Below, piece by piece: positions 55,094-64,000 of a stretch of 64,000 bases of DNA. A program made the position numbers and the translations under genes. This stretch comes from Pleurocapsa sp. PCC 7327 (lineage in GTDB: Bacteria; Cyanobacteriota; Cyanobacteriia; Cyanobacteriales; Microcystaceae): NCBI RefSeq assembly GCF_000317025.1, contig NC_019689.1, forward strand, positions 4,046,024-4,110,023. Direction: 5' to 3'. Position 1 is the stretch's first letter. The number at the start of each line of letters is the position of its first letter. The notes under the pieces are model-generated. The model was not told the DNA's origin. It made no database searches and saw only the letters and a program-made list of their open reading frames with translations.

Positions 55094-55127
55094 CGATGCT
55101 CTATCACCGAGCTACTTCGACACTGCC
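55094..55127 (-). pseudogene. tRNA 5'-half remnant
   Basis: CGATGCTCTATCACCGAGCT is close to the D-arm end of the neighbouring tRNA-Thr (CGATGCTCTACCACTGAGCT). The acceptor side has decayed, and no anticodon or T arm is present. It is probably left from a partial duplication or an integration event at the tRNA. Confidence 0.55.
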
Positions 55128-55184
55128 AAGGTTATAGTATAACGCAGAAGTTAAACAATATACTATTCGGCGAACTAAAAAAAC

Positions 55185-55472
55185 ATGAAGAATTCACGGC
55201 TAGACCAGCGCAGTAGTAAGGCGACAAACTCCCTTAAGCAGCGCGATCCCCAAAAATATGCGCGATTGATGGCTGAAGCGCAAGCTCCCTACAAAGGGTT
55301 AAGAGCGTTTATCTATCTAGCTTTTGGGTCTTCTGGTTTGATTGGCGCTCTAGTTTTTCTCGCTCAGTTAGCAGCAGGAAAGGATGTGACTTCAGCTTTA
55401 CCCAATTTTGCGTTGCAAGTTGGCTTAGTTGCTTTGATGGTCTGGTTATTTCGCTGGGAAAAAGATAACTGA
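55185..55472 (+). CDS. DUF3493 domain membrane protein
   Basis: The 95-aa protein has a basic polar start (MKNSRLDQRSSKATNSLKQR), then YKGLRAFIYLAFGSSGLIGA and a second helix ending LMVWLFRWEKD. This is the DUF3493 family of cyanobacteria and plants, related to the low-PSII-accumulation 3 protein of Arabidopsis. A role in photosystem II assembly is inferred from that relation. It has its own ATG 56 bp after the tRNA remnant and is followed by argS on the same strand. Confidence 0.85.
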   Translation: MKNSRLDQRSSKATNSLKQRDPQKYARLMAEAQAPYKGLRAFIYLAFGSSGLIGALVFLAQLAAGKDVTSALPNFALQVGLVALMVWLFRWEKDN

Positions 55473-55521
55473 GGTTTGTTATTCGTCCTTTGAGCTTTGT
55501 GTAGTATAATATATTACTAAT

Positions 55522-57282
55522 ATGAATTCTATTATCGAACAGCTAAATAATCGTTTTAGCGAAACATTAGTTGCAGTTTTTGGTTCTAATTTGGCAGGAG
55601 TCGATCCGCTGATTTTTCCTGCCAGCAATCCTAAATTTGGCGATTATCAGTCTAATATTGCACTATCTCTAGCCAAGCAATTAGGTCAACAACCGCGAGC
55701 GATCGCGCAACAATTAGTCGATAATTTAAAACTTGCCGATCTCTGCGAAAACCCAACAATTGCAGGTCCTGGTTTTATTAACCTTACCCTCAAACCAGCT
55801 TACCTAGAAACTCAGCTTAATTCCCTTCAAAAAGACTTTCGTTTAGGAGTAGAAAAAGCAAAACAATCCCAGCGAGTTATTGTTGACTTCTCCAGTCCAA
55901 ATATTGCCAAAGAAATGCACGTCGGACACCTGCGTTCTACGATTATTGGAGACTGTATCGCTCGCATTCTCGAATTTCGAGGACATGATGTATTGCGTCT
56001 CAATCATGTAGGCGATTGGGGAACCCAATTTGGCATGTTAATTGCTTATTTAAGAGAAGTCTTTCCCGATGCTTTAACGACGGCAGATGTACTAGATATA
56101 GGAGACTTGGTAGCGTTTTACAAACAAGCCAAAATTCGCTTTGATGAGGATGAAAATTTTCGGGAAGTAGCTAGACAAGAAGTTGTCAAGTTACAAGCAG
56201 GCACAGAAGATAGCCGACATGCGTGGCAATTACTATGCGATCAATCTCGTCGCGAATTTCAAGTTATCTACGATCTCCTCGATATTAAACTAACCGAACG
56301 AGGAGAATCTTTTTATAATCCTTTGCTACCTGAAGTTGTTGAAGATTTAGATAAGCAAGGTTTGTTAAAAGAAGATGCAGGAGCAAAGTGCGTTTTTCTC
56401 GAAGGATTTATCAATAAAGAAGGTCAGCCGCTACCTTTAATCGTCCAGAAATCCGATGGTGGTTACAATTATGCGACCACTGATTTAGCAGCTATTAAAT
56501 ATCGCGTGCAACAAGATGGCGCGGAAAGAATTATTTATGTTACCGATGCCGGACAATCCCATCACTTTTCTCAAGTTTTTCAAGTAGCAAAACGTGCTGG
56601 ATTTCTGCCGGATAATGTAGAAGTCGTTCACGTTCCTTTTGGCTTAGTTTTAGGAGAAGATGGGAGAAAGCTAAAAACTCGTTCTGGAGATACAATCAAA
56701 TTAAAAGATTTATTAGATGAAGCAGTCGATCGCGCTCGTAAAGATTTGGAACAAAGATTAGAACAAGAAAATCGAAAAGAATCAAAAGAATTTATCGATC
56801 GCGTTGCTCAAGTAGTCGGAATTAGTGCAGTAAAATATGCCGATTTAAGTCAGAATCGCACGAGTAATTATATTTTTAGTTATGACAAAATGCTTTCCCT
56901 TCAAGGAAATACAGCTCCTTACATGCTTTATGCCTATGCCAGGGTAAAAAGTATTGGTCGGGAAGGAAATATTGATTTTGAAAGCATAGCAGGAGATTCT
57001 AAAGTTATCTTAGAACACGAAACCGAGTTAGCTTTAGCAAAAGCGATTCTACAGTTAACTGAAGTGATTAAGTATGTAGAAAGAGATTTGATGCCTAATC
57101 GTCTGTGTGAATATTTGTATGAGGAAGTGAGCAAAAAATTTAACAGATTTTATGAAAATTGTCCCGTTCTTAAAGCAGAAGAACCTATACGGACATCTCG
57201 ATTGATTTTGTGCGATTTAACGGCACGAACTTTGAAATTAGGGTTATCCTTATTGGGAATTCCAGTATTAGAACGGATGTAA
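55522..57282 (+). CDS. argS: Arginyl-tRNA synthetase
   Basis: The 586-aa class I synthetase has an N-terminal tRNA-recognition domain (about 1-110; [20 protein letters not shown]), the HIGH-type motif [17 protein letters not shown] (about 119-135; here HVGH), the block [20 protein letters not shown] in place of KMSKS (usual for ArgRS), and the DALR anticodon-binding domain with YAYARVKSI. Full length with an ATG at 55522. Confidence 0.95.
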   Translation: MNSIIEQLNNRFSETLVAVFGSNLAGVDPLIFPASNPKFGDYQSNIALSLAKQLGQQPRAIAQQLVDNLKLADLCENPTIAGPGFINLTLKPAYLETQLNSLQKDFRLGVEKAKQSQRVIVDFSSPNIAKEMHVGHLRSTIIGDCIARILEFRGHDVLRLNHVGDWGTQFGMLIAYLREVFPDALTTADVLDIGDLVAFYKQAKIRFDEDENFREVARQEVVKLQAGTEDSRHAWQLLCDQSRREFQVIYDLLDIKLTERGESFYNPLLPEVVEDLDKQGLLKEDAGAKCVFLEGFINKEGQPLPLIVQKSDGGYNYATTDLAAIKYRVQQDGAERIIYVTDAGQSHHFSQVFQVAKRAGFLPDNVEVVHVPFGLVLGEDGRKLKTRSGDTIKLKDLLDEAVDRARKDLEQRLEQENRKESKEFIDRVAQVVGISAVKYADLSQNRTSNYIFSYDKMLSLQGNTAPYMLYAYARVKSIGREGNIDFESIAGDSKVILEHETELALAKAILQLTEVIKYVERDLMPNRLCEYLYEEVSKKFNRFYENCPVLKAEEPIRTSRLILCDLTARTLKLGLSLLGIPVLERM

Positions 57283-57321
57283 GATAAACTCAGTCAGCGA
57301 TGTTCTCTCGCTGCCTCATAA

Positions 57322-57523
57322 TAGAATGTCATGTTGAGCGTAACGATCGTGAAGCGAAACATCTGAGTATACTAAGAGCTTGCAGCAGGAGCGATAACCG
57401 CCGGGGAATTCATTCTCCGTCTCATAGATTAAGTCCATTTCAATGGACTAAAATCCAAACAGAGATTCTTCGTTACGTTCTACTACACTCAGAATGACAA
57501 ATTGGACTTTTGGGATGTCCTCT
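57322..57523 (+). mobile_element. MITE copy E carrying a double-hairpin repeat
   Basis: The family interior (GTCATGTTGAGCGTAACGAT, AAGCGAAACATCTGAGTA) and the right end (complement of GAGGACATCCCAAAAGTCC) are present; the left inverted end is lost. The middle, 57371-57450, is replaced by or has received a double-hairpin element. Thus one mobile repeat appears to be nested in another. Confidence 0.68.
57403..57449 (-). repeat. Double-hairpin repeat, copy 4 (inside MITE E)
   Basis: On the minus strand: AGTCCATT-GA-AATGGACT (8 perfect pairs), linker TAATCTATGAGAC, then GGAGAAT-GA-ATTCCCC (one G-T pair). The design is the same as at 13124, 17939 and 24742. Confidence 0.65.
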
Positions 57524-57526
57524 TAG

Positions 57527-57727
57527 CTATCGTTTCGTAAGTACGTTTACAGACTTGCAGACAAAGCTGTTTGTATTTTCGCAACTTTGGCGAAATGGCA
57601 TCAGCTTTAGTGTAAGGTAATTAACAGTTTGCTCGGATGGTTTTGAACTAACGGTCGGTCTGCCGATTTGTAATGACAGATAAAGCAAAACAGTAGAAGT
57701 AAAAGCAAGTAATAATCTTTCCCACAT
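57527..57727 (-). CDS. Hypothetical 66-aa protein, doubtful
   Basis: The frame MWERLLLAFTSTVLLYLSLQ... has a signal-like hydrophobic start and a basic C-terminus (KSVNVLTKR). No family, no clear ribosome site and no partner are seen. It lies in the 0.6-kb gap between argS and the isochorismatase gene, next to a MITE. It may be chance; nothing else is visible in 57728-57944. Confidence 0.22.
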   Translation of the reverse strand: MWERLLLAFTSTVLLYLSLQIGRPTVSSKPSEQTVNYLTLKLMPFRQSCENTNSFVCKSVNVLTKR

Positions 57728-57944
57728 CTCACACCACCAAAATTAGAAGACTTGCTTAGTTCCCTCTTCGTTGCGTTTCGCCTCTCTTTGAAGAGGAGAA
57801 TTTAAACTTTAGAATAAATCTAGGTCTGCCAAACGGTAAACGTCTCTGTGACAGTATTTAAATTGGCGCAGACGCGCCTCTTACCATAAAAAAAGAACTT
57901 TGTCAAGTACTCGTAATAATCTCTTCGGTAAATCTTGTAGACCT

Positions 57945-58985
57945 ATGACGACTATAACTCCCACTCAACTCCCTATCCCTTCCTTTTTCGATCGCAAAAA
58001 AGTCGGTGAAGTTTGGCGAGTTCCCTACCAACAGAGGGCAGCAGAAGCTAAAGCTTGGGCAAAACAGCACAATATTAAACCGGCTGCGGAGGATAAAACT
58101 CGCGTTAGTTTAGTATTAATTGACGTGCAAAATACCTTTTGTATTCCGGAATTCGAACTATTTGTCGGCGGGCGATCCGGTAAGGGTGCAGTTGAGGATA
58201 ATATCCGTTTGTGCGAGTTTATTTATCACAATCTAGATGTCATTACAGAAATTGCCGCGACGATGGATACGCATACCGCTATGCAAATTTTCCATCCCAT
58301 TTTTTGGATAAATGATACGGGAGAACATCCGATTCCGGCGGCAACGACGATAAGTCTTGAAGATCTTGAAAAAGGCTTGTGGAAGGTTAATCCAGCTGTT
58401 GCTGCTAGTATTGCTGGCGGCGATTATTCGACATTACAAAAACACGCACTGCATTATGTTAAAAAACTGAGCGAAGCCGGAAAATATCTCCTAACAGTAT
58501 GGCCCTATCACTCCATGTTAGGAGGGATCGGTCATGCCTTAGTTTCTGCTGTAGAAGAAGCCATCTTTTTCCACAATATTGCTAGAAATAGTCAAACTAT
58601 TTTTGAGATCAAAGGAAACAATCCTCTAACAGAAAATTATTCGGTATTGCGCCCAGAAGTTTTAGAAGGTGCAGACGGAGTTGCGATCGCGTTCAAAAAT
58701 ACTCGTTTTCTAGAAAAATTACTCAACTTTGAGGCAATTATCATTGCAGGGCAAGCTAAAAGTCACTGCGTTGCTTGGACGATTGACGACCTATTAACGG
58801 AAATTTTGGCACGAGATCCCAGCTTAGCTAAAAAAGTTTATTTACTAGAAGATTGTACCTCTCCCGTCGTCGTTCCCGGTGTTATCGATTTTACCGAACA
58901 AGCCGATGCTGCCTTCCAACGCTTTGCCAAGGCAGGAATGAAAATTGTCAGCTCTACAGACGCGATCGCGAATTTCCTGAATTAA
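57945..58985 (+). CDS. Isochorismatase-fold cysteine hydrolase
   Basis: The 346-aa protein is longer than the usual 180-220 aa. The fold is seen in [20 protein letters not shown] (catalytic Asp), [18 protein letters not shown], and [19 protein letters not shown], where the conserved Cys is the nucleophile. Nicotinamidase-like deamidases share this layout, but no substrate can be named. The ATG at 57945 was chosen; the frame is open to 57900. It is convergent with queA, with an 10-bp gap. Confidence 0.8.
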   Translation: MTTITPTQLPIPSFFDRKKVGEVWRVPYQQRAAEAKAWAKQHNIKPAAEDKTRVSLVLIDVQNTFCIPEFELFVGGRSGKGAVEDNIRLCEFIYHNLDVITEIAATMDTHTAMQIFHPIFWINDTGEHPIPAATTISLEDLEKGLWKVNPAVAASIAGGDYSTLQKHALHYVKKLSEAGKYLLTVWPYHSMLGGIGHALVSAVEEAIFFHNIARNSQTIFEIKGNNPLTENYSVLRPEVLEGADGVAIAFKNTRFLEKLLNFEAIIIAGQAKSHCVAWTIDDLLTEILARDPSLAKKVYLLEDCTSPVVVPGVIDFTEQADAAFQRFAKAGMKIVSSTDAIANFLN

Positions 58986-58995
58986 TAGCATCAAA

Positions 58996-60117
58996 TTACT
59001 GATTACTGATAGTAGCTGCTGGCAAAATTAACATCGCATCGCCAAAGGAATAAAATCGATACCTCTCCTGTACGGCTTCGCGATACAAAGCCAAAACGCG
59101 ATCGCGGCCAATTAGCGCACTCAGTAAAATTAATAAACTAGAGCGGGGCAGATGGAAATTAGTAATCATTCCCTCTACTATTCGCCAGCGATAGCCGGGA
59201 TAAATAAATAAATCCGTCTTCCCGCAAAATGGACGTAAAAACTCTCCACCAGCTTTTTCGGTTTCCTGGGCAGCGCCTTCTAACGCTCGTGCTACTGTTG
59301 TCCCGACAGCAATAATTCTCCCGCCCTTAGCTTTGGTTTCCTTTATCTTCTCCACCGTCGCTTCAGGAACCTCTAGCCATTCCTGATGCATGACGTGTTG
59401 GGTAATATCTTCAACTTCTATGGGACGAAACGTGCCAACGCCGACGTGAAGCGTTATATAAGCTTTTTGAATGCCTTTCTCTTCCAGGCGTTGAAACAGT
59501 TCTTCGGTAAAATGCAATCCCGCCGTCGGTGCCGCAACCGAACCGGCTTGTTGGGCATAAATGGTTTGATATTGGTCGGGTAAGGCTTGAGAGTGTGTCA
59601 CGTAGGGAGGAAAAGGAATTTGACCGAATTTATCTAATAAATCCCACAAAGATTGACCGGGGGGCAGCTCAAACTCTAACAATCTTCCGCTCGTCGCTTC
59701 ATCCCTAGCGATGACCTTTGCCTTGAGAAAAACCCCTTCTGGTAGCTCTCCTGAGGCGGGATGAAACAAAATTTTCGTTCCTATTTTGAAACGCTTGCCC
59801 GGTTTGACTAGCGCCAGCCAACAATTCTTTTGTGTTTCTTCTAAGAGTAGGATCTCGACAGGAGAACCAGTCGATTTGTGTCCATAGAGTCGTGCGGGGA
59901 TGACGCGAGTGTTGTTGAGAACCAGTAAATCTCTGGGTTGCAGCCAGTCTGGTAAATCGCGAAAAATGCTGTGAACGTGGGTTGTAGGGGAGTTAACCAC
60001 TAACAAGCGCGAATTATCTCTAGGCACTACTGGATTTTGGGCAATTAACTCCGTTGGTAGCTCATAGTCGTAGTCCGACAATAATTGATTGGCGGTTTGT
60101 TCTGTGGGATCGGTCAT
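58996..60117 (-). CDS. queA: S-adenosylmethionine:tRNA ribosyltransferase-isomerase
   Basis: QueA transfers the ribosyl part of SAM to preQ1 in tRNA, the penultimate step of queuosine synthesis. The 373-aa protein shows [73 protein letters not shown] and [17 protein letters not shown]: all QueA blocks. The start is at ATG 60117, although the frame opens 9 codons earlier in a repeat-like sequence. It is divergent from the next gene. Confidence 0.95.
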   Translation of the reverse strand: MTDPTEQTANQLLSDYDYELPTELIAQNPVVPRDNSRLLVVNSPTTHVHSIFRDLPDWLQPRDLLVLNNTRVIPARLYGHKSTGSPVEILLLEETQKNCWLALVKPGKRFKIGTKILFHPASGELPEGVFLKAKVIARDEATSGRLLEFELPPGQSLWDLLDKFGQIPFPPYVTHSQALPDQYQTIYAQQAGSVAAPTAGLHFTEELFQRLEEKGIQKAYITLHVGVGTFRPIEVEDITQHVMHQEWLEVPEATVEKIKETKAKGGRIIAVGTTVARALEGAAQETEKAGGEFLRPFCGKTDLFIYPGYRWRIVEGMITNFHLPRSSLLILLSALIGRDRVLALYREAVQERYRFYSFGDAMLILPAATISNQ

Positions 60118-60286
60118 TGCTTCTCGTTCATTGTTGACTAACAATAAATAATTAACAATAAATAATAAAATTGGGTAATTTCCCCCATTGTAAATCGAGT
60201 GGATCGGGGGGTTTTCCCCTAGAAAATAGAAGATGTTTCTTGCAACACTAAAGATAAGGCATCTACGAGGGGAGCTGGCGGCAAGT

Positions 60287-60676
60287 ATGGATTACGTCTA
60301 TTTTTTAGCTAACGCTAGCCTGACATTGCGAGTTATAGAGTATCTTCGCACGATGAATTATCAGTCTGCTTGTTCGATGACGGTGATTCATCAGATTAAC
60401 GGTTGGATTGTCAGAATTAAGTTCAAGCAACCTCTTTCGCCCTACGAGCACGGAAATTTTCGGGCGTTTATGAATGAATTGGGCATTCCCTACCAACCAG
60501 AAATTCGCATCCAAATGGTCTTTTGGAGTTTAGATACCGCTCAATCGACCGTTGACGTAATGCGTCGCTATCAAGTCGCGATCGTTTCCCACGGTACTCC
60601 AGATACGAGCGATATCGAAGCGTTTCGCGAACAGTTCACCAATGGTTTGGGATATTGCCCGGAAACTTTGGCTTAG
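60287..60676 (+). CDS. Conserved cyanobacterial protein, unknown
   Basis: The 129-aa soluble protein starts [20 protein letters not shown] and contains [20 protein letters not shown] and [20 protein letters not shown]. The ATG at 60287 has GGGAG upstream; the frame is open to 60233. It looks like an intact conserved gene but I do not recognise a family with known function. The neighbouring permease gene starts 54 bp later on the same strand, so the two may be co-expressed. Confidence 0.7.
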   Translation: MDYVYFLANASLTLRVIEYLRTMNYQSACSMTVIHQINGWIVRIKFKQPLSPYEHGNFRAFMNELGIPYQPEIRIQMVFWSLDTAQSTVDVMRRYQVAIVSHGTPDTSDIEAFREQFTNGLGYCPETLA

Positions 60677-60730
60677 GAAATCAACCCGATTATTAATTTT
60701 ATCTGCGATCGCGCCGCTAGGGTATATCTT

Positions 60731-61948
60731 TTGAATATTTTAGAAAGTCTCAAAATGGCATCCTCGACGCTAGTTGCTAATAAACTTCGTAGCGGCTTGA
60801 CGATGCTTGGAATTGTGATTGGCAACGCTTCGGTGATTGCGATGATAGGCGTGGGACAGGGAGCGCAAAAACTGGCAGCCGAACAATTTGAATCGCTCGG
60901 ACCCAACGTGCTTTTCGTCGTTCCAGGTTCCGAGCAAGCGCGTCGCACGCAATTTAATTTGCCAAAAACGCTAGTATTGGCAGATGCAGAAGCGATCGCC
61001 ACTCAAGTGCCGACAGTCAAAGCAGTCGCTCCCCAAATCAATCAAACAGCGGTAATGAGCTATCGCGATCGCAATGCCAACGATACGGTTATTGGCACGA
61101 CCCCCGCATTTTTAAGCGTCAGAAGCTTCAAAATCGATCGCGGACGATTTATTAACGAAATCGATATTAAGCGCAACACTCGCGTCGTTGTTCTGGGTTC
61201 GGAATTGTCTGAAAAACTCTTTGGCGATCGCGATCCGATTGGCAAACGGATCAGAATCAGAAATGTTACGTTTGAAGTCATCGGTTTGATGAAAGCCAAA
61301 GGCTCTTTCATTGGAGACAATCAGGATAGAAAAGCCTTTATTCCCCTCACAACCATGGCAAATCAAATTGTCGGACAGACATCTCCCTACGGTCTAGAAG
61401 TGAGTTGGATTAACGTAACGGCTAAAGACGAACAAAGCATTCGCGCCGCTAAGTTTCAGATCGAAAATTTACTGCGATTGCGCCACAAAATTACCGACGA
61501 GGACGATTTCGGCGTTCAAACCCAAAAAGATATTTTAACCATCGTCGGTACGATAACGACCGGACTAACGTTCCTGTTGGCAGCGATCGCGGGAATTTCT
61601 CTAATCGTCGGCGGCATCGGCGTGATGAATATCATGCTAGTTTCCGTGACGGAACGAACTCAAGAAATTGGACTGCGCAAAGCGATCGGAGCCAGGGAAG
61701 GAGATATTCTCGTCCAGTTTCTCATCGAAGCGGTGATTGTCTCGGCAGCTGGAGGAATTTTAGGAATCTTGATTGGCATTGGCGCAGTTACGCTGACAGG
61801 AGCCGTATCTCCTCTCAAACCTAGCGTCTCGCCAACCGCTATTTTGCTATCAGTCGGGGTTTCTGGCGGCATTGGTCTATTCTTTGGCGTGGTTCCCGCC
61901 CAAAGAGCAGCAAAACTCGATCCCATCGTGGCATTGAGAAGCATTTGA
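60731..61948 (+). CDS. ABC transporter permease, MacB/FtsX family
   Basis: The 405-aa permease has the MacB layout: one N-terminal helix after ASSTLVANKLRSGLTMLGIV (about 10-29), a periplasmic MacB core domain (about 50-270, DRGRFINEIDIKRNTRVVVL), then three C-terminal FtsX helices with GGIGVMNIMLVSVTERTQEI and LRKAIGA. Such permeases export lipids, peptides or glycolipids (DevC in heterocyst formers). No ATPase or adaptor gene is adjacent, so the partners must be elsewhere. Reading begins at TTG 60731. Confidence 0.9.
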   Translation: MNILESLKMASSTLVANKLRSGLTMLGIVIGNASVIAMIGVGQGAQKLAAEQFESLGPNVLFVVPGSEQARRTQFNLPKTLVLADAEAIATQVPTVKAVAPQINQTAVMSYRDRNANDTVIGTTPAFLSVRSFKIDRGRFINEIDIKRNTRVVVLGSELSEKLFGDRDPIGKRIRIRNVTFEVIGLMKAKGSFIGDNQDRKAFIPLTTMANQIVGQTSPYGLEVSWINVTAKDEQSIRAAKFQIENLLRLRHKITDEDDFGVQTQKDILTIVGTITTGLTFLLAAIAGISLIVGGIGVMNIMLVSVTERTQEIGLRKAIGAREGDILVQFLIEAVIVSAAGGILGILIGIGAVTLTGAVSPLKPSVSPTAILLSVGVSGGIGLFFGVVPAQRAAKLDPIVALRSI

Positions 61949-62000
61949 TAGATTAGCATAGAAATATTGACGCTAGCGATTAGCGACCCAGGAGACTACC

Positions 62001-62381
62001 GTGAATGACAATTTTCCAAAACTATTATGGTTAAATGATTCGGGGTTAAGCTGCTTGCTGACCCTACTGCTATTGGGTTTGTTGTTAGGGTCAGTTGGGT
62101 TGGGCTGGATAGTAAATAGCTTCTTGATTCTGTTAGCCCTGCTGCTGTTTTTGCCCATCGTTGCTTTTTGGGGGTTTCGTTGGTGGGTAAAAAGCAATCT
62201 GGTTGAAGACAAATGCCCGGTATGCAATTATGAATTTACTGGATTTAATCGCACCGAATGCCGATGCCCCAACTGCGGCGAACCTCTCAAAGTCGAAGCG
62301 GGTCGCTTTCAGCGCTTGACTCCGCCGGGAACGATCGATGTAGAAGCTATAGAAGTCTCGGCACAACAGCTAGAAGATTAG
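62001..62381 (+). CDS. Membrane protein with zinc-ribbon tail, unknown
   Basis: The 126-aa protein (GTG start) has two hydrophobic stretches (LLTLLLLGLLLGSVGLGWIV and LILLALLLFLPIVAFWGFRW) and a C-terminal zinc ribbon CPVC-x12-CPNC near residues 73-92. The acidic tail ends TIDVEAIEVSAQQLED. It resembles small membrane-anchored zinc-ribbon proteins of cyanobacteria with no assigned role. It follows the MacB-type permease by 52 bp and could belong to the same unit. Confidence 0.72.
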   Translation: MNDNFPKLLWLNDSGLSCLLTLLLLGLLLGSVGLGWIVNSFLILLALLLFLPIVAFWGFRWWVKSNLVEDKCPVCNYEFTGFNRTECRCPNCGEPLKVEAGRFQRLTPPGTIDVEAIEVSAQQLED

Positions 62382-62384
62382 GAG

Positions 62385-62451
62385 AAGAGAGTTGGGAGAG
62401 TGGGAGACGAGGAGACGGGGAGACAAAGGAGACAATTAACTACTAACCACT
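62385..62451. repeat. Purine tract plus STRR heptamers (second copy)
   Basis: GAGACGAGGAGACGGGGAGA then GACAATTAACTACTAACCAC, closely matching 45871-45946. The remaining 62452-62807 holds no gene. Its last 60 bp carry the psaC leader with AAGGAG at about 62794. Confidence 0.65.
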
Positions 62452-62750
62452 GTACGGGCGAGTTTATCTAAAAACGCTAGAAATTTACCTACACTTACTG
62501 CAAAAAACCCATCCCTACGACTAACACCATTTCTAAAAAAGAACGCTACAGATGCTCAAGGAAAAAGCCTTACATCCAGAGCTGCTAACTAATTGCGAAC
62601 CGACGCGGACTCCCACGAAGTGGAGAAGCATCGGCGAATTGGTACGATCCCCAATCCTTTCATCCTTCCATCAAACAACTGCTTTCTGTTACAGAATTTG
62701 AAGTTCTACTATCTTTTGTATGAGGAAATTCAGTCCCTGGGGTAAACTAG

Positions 62751-63053
<303 letters not shown>

Positions 63054-63115
63054 GAAAAACGCGGTTTAAGCGTGTAGATTCTCAGTACATTGCAAATGCC
63101 TTTAACATCCTAAAA

Positions 63116-63144
63116 AAAGAGAGAGCGTTTGGCTCTCTCTTTTG
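63116..63144. terminator. Bidirectional terminator between psaC and tal
   Basis: AAAAGAGAGAGC-GTTTG-GCTCTCTCTTTT: 12 perfect pairs with a 5-nt loop, A run on one side and T run on the other. It serves both convergent genes. Confidence 0.9.
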
Positions 63145-63161
63145 TGTTAGTCAAATCTCTA

Positions 63162-64000
63162 CTAACTGACCAAACAAACTGCCGCACCCAGTCCTGCCAT
63201 CATTTCTTCTGCGGTGATCTGACCGTCGCGATCGACATCTAACGCATCGAATACGACATCGGTTCCCGCCCATTCTTCGCGGGTAATATATCCATCCCCA
63301 TCTAAATCGTAGATGCGGAAAAGATCGGCGGTGGTCGTACAAATATCGGCTTGACCTTCAAGGCGGGCTAAGCGATCGGCTAGTAGCGTCTCTAAGACTT
63401 CTAACGCTTTGGTAAACCCTGCAATGCCTTCGGCTAGTTTTTCTGATGCCATGCGGTCTTCGGCGTGCATCTTGTCAAAGGTTTCTTTGTCCATAGAAAT
63501 CTTCTCAATGTCTGCTTTCGCTGCCAGTTGGGGGTCTAATTTGCGAGGCAATTCTCCCTGGGTCGATTGCAATTCATTTAGTAAAGCTGGAGAAATGGTC
63601 AGCAAATCGCAACCTGCTAGTTCGGTAATCTCGCCAAGATTGCGGAAGCTTGCTCCCATGACCTCGGTATGGTAACCGAATTTTTTGTAGTAGTTATAAA
63701 TTTTGGTGACGGATAGCACGCCGGGATCTTCGGCGGGGGGATAGCTATCGCGTCCCGTTTCTTTTTTGTACCAGTCTAAAATTCGTCCGACAAAGGGAGA
63801 GATTAAAGTAACTCCTGCTTCCGCACAAGCGATCGCCTGATGGATGCCGAACAGCAGCGTTAAATTGCAGTGAATTCCCTCTTTTTCTAAGACTTCAGCC
63901 GCTTTGATGCCTTCCCAAGTGGAGGCAATTTTAATCAAAACGCGATCGCGCTTGATGTCCGCTGCTTCGTACTGAGAGATGAGGTAGCGAGCCTTGGCGA
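63162..64000 (-). CDS. tal: Transaldolase with C-terminal EF-hand pair, N-terminus outside window
   Basis: This enzyme of the pentose phosphate pathway moves a dihydroxyacetone unit from sedoheptulose 7-phosphate. The visible 279 C-terminal residues include the Schiff-base lysine region [42 protein letters not shown], the block [10 protein letters not shown] and, after residue 200 of the visible part, two EF-hand loops: [13 protein letters not shown] and [13 protein letters not shown]. An EF-hand tail on transaldolase is known in cyanobacteria. The frame is open to the window edge; the start lies beyond base 64000. Confidence 0.93.
   Translation of the reverse strand, partial: AKARYLISQYEAADIKRDRVLIKIASTWEGIKAAEVLEKEGIHCNLTLLFGIHQAIACAEAGVTLISPFVGRILDWYKKETGRDSYPPAEDPGVLSVTKIYNYYKKFGYHTEVMGASFRNLGEITELAGCDLLTISPALLNELQSTQGELPRKLDPQLAAKADIEKISMDKETFDKMHAEDRMASEKLAEGIAGFTKALEVLETLLADRLARLEGQADICTTTADLFRIYDLDGDGYITREEWAGTDVVFDALDVDRDGQITAEEMMAGLGAAVCLVS

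Overview
The window is cyanobacterial chromosome. Evidence: photosystem genes (psaC, psbX), the oxygen-dependent chlorophyll cyclase acsF, a heme oxygenase of the bilin pathway, the cyanobacterial photosystem II S4-domain protein, ferredoxin-type nitrate reductase narB, and very frequent HIP1 octamers (GCGATCGC). Gene content does not fix the genus. Intergenic DNA is rich in small mobile repeats, IS remnants and decayed genes, which suggests a large, repeat-laden genome.

Layout. 1-5.2 kb: start of an RRM RNA-binding protein gene, a MITE, a decayed cobJ-like fragment, then a tetrapyrrole cluster (hemN, heme oxygenase and hemF on the minus strand, acsF divergent). It resembles the micro-oxic chlAII-ho2-hemN cluster of other cyanobacteria. 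5.2-9.8 kb: IS200/IS605 remnant, complete IS4-type element, a type I secretion ATPase cut by that element, and its HlyD partner. 9.8-21 kb: coaD, an HNH nuclease, several stress-type membrane or surface proteins, a PSII S4 protein, a Ca2+-type P-ATPase, and a duplicated PRC-barrel/DUF2382 protein. 21-28 kb: degenerate IS, dapB, a ZIP-like transporter carrying an inserted cyclic-nucleotide domain, uvrA. 28-34.3 kb: two secreted proteins flanking a three-gene glycosyl/lipid-sugar operon, a CPXCG protein, psbX. 34.3-41.4 kb: trpD, broken MATE gene, livM/livG permease and ATPase, GT39, surE, a degenerate YefM/YoeB-type pair. 41.6-48.7 kb: narB and its associated protein, an aminotransferase, plsC, rsmI, a CDF metal exporter, then three DnaA boxes.

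49.4-55 kb is the most interesting block. It is a zinc-limitation type island: two COG0523 (CobW-like) GTPases, a threonyl-tRNA synthetase, a 40-residue membrane peptide, GTP cyclohydrolase I and phosphoribosyl-AMP cyclohydrolase. Two perfect Zur/Fur-type palindromes head the two halves. A tRNA-Thr(CGU) follows. The rest (55-64 kb) is housekeeping: argS, an isochorismatase-fold hydrolase, queA, a MacB/DevC-type permease, psaC, and a transaldolase with C-terminal EF-hands that runs off the window.

Two dispersed repeat families stand out. One is a MITE of about 160-190 bp with TAA flanks, whose two inverted ends vary together. The other is a double-hairpin element with a conserved linker but different stems in each copy. 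STRR-type short repeats supply or abut the start codons of at least three genes. All functional statements come from reading the sequence and from family knowledge; no searches were run.
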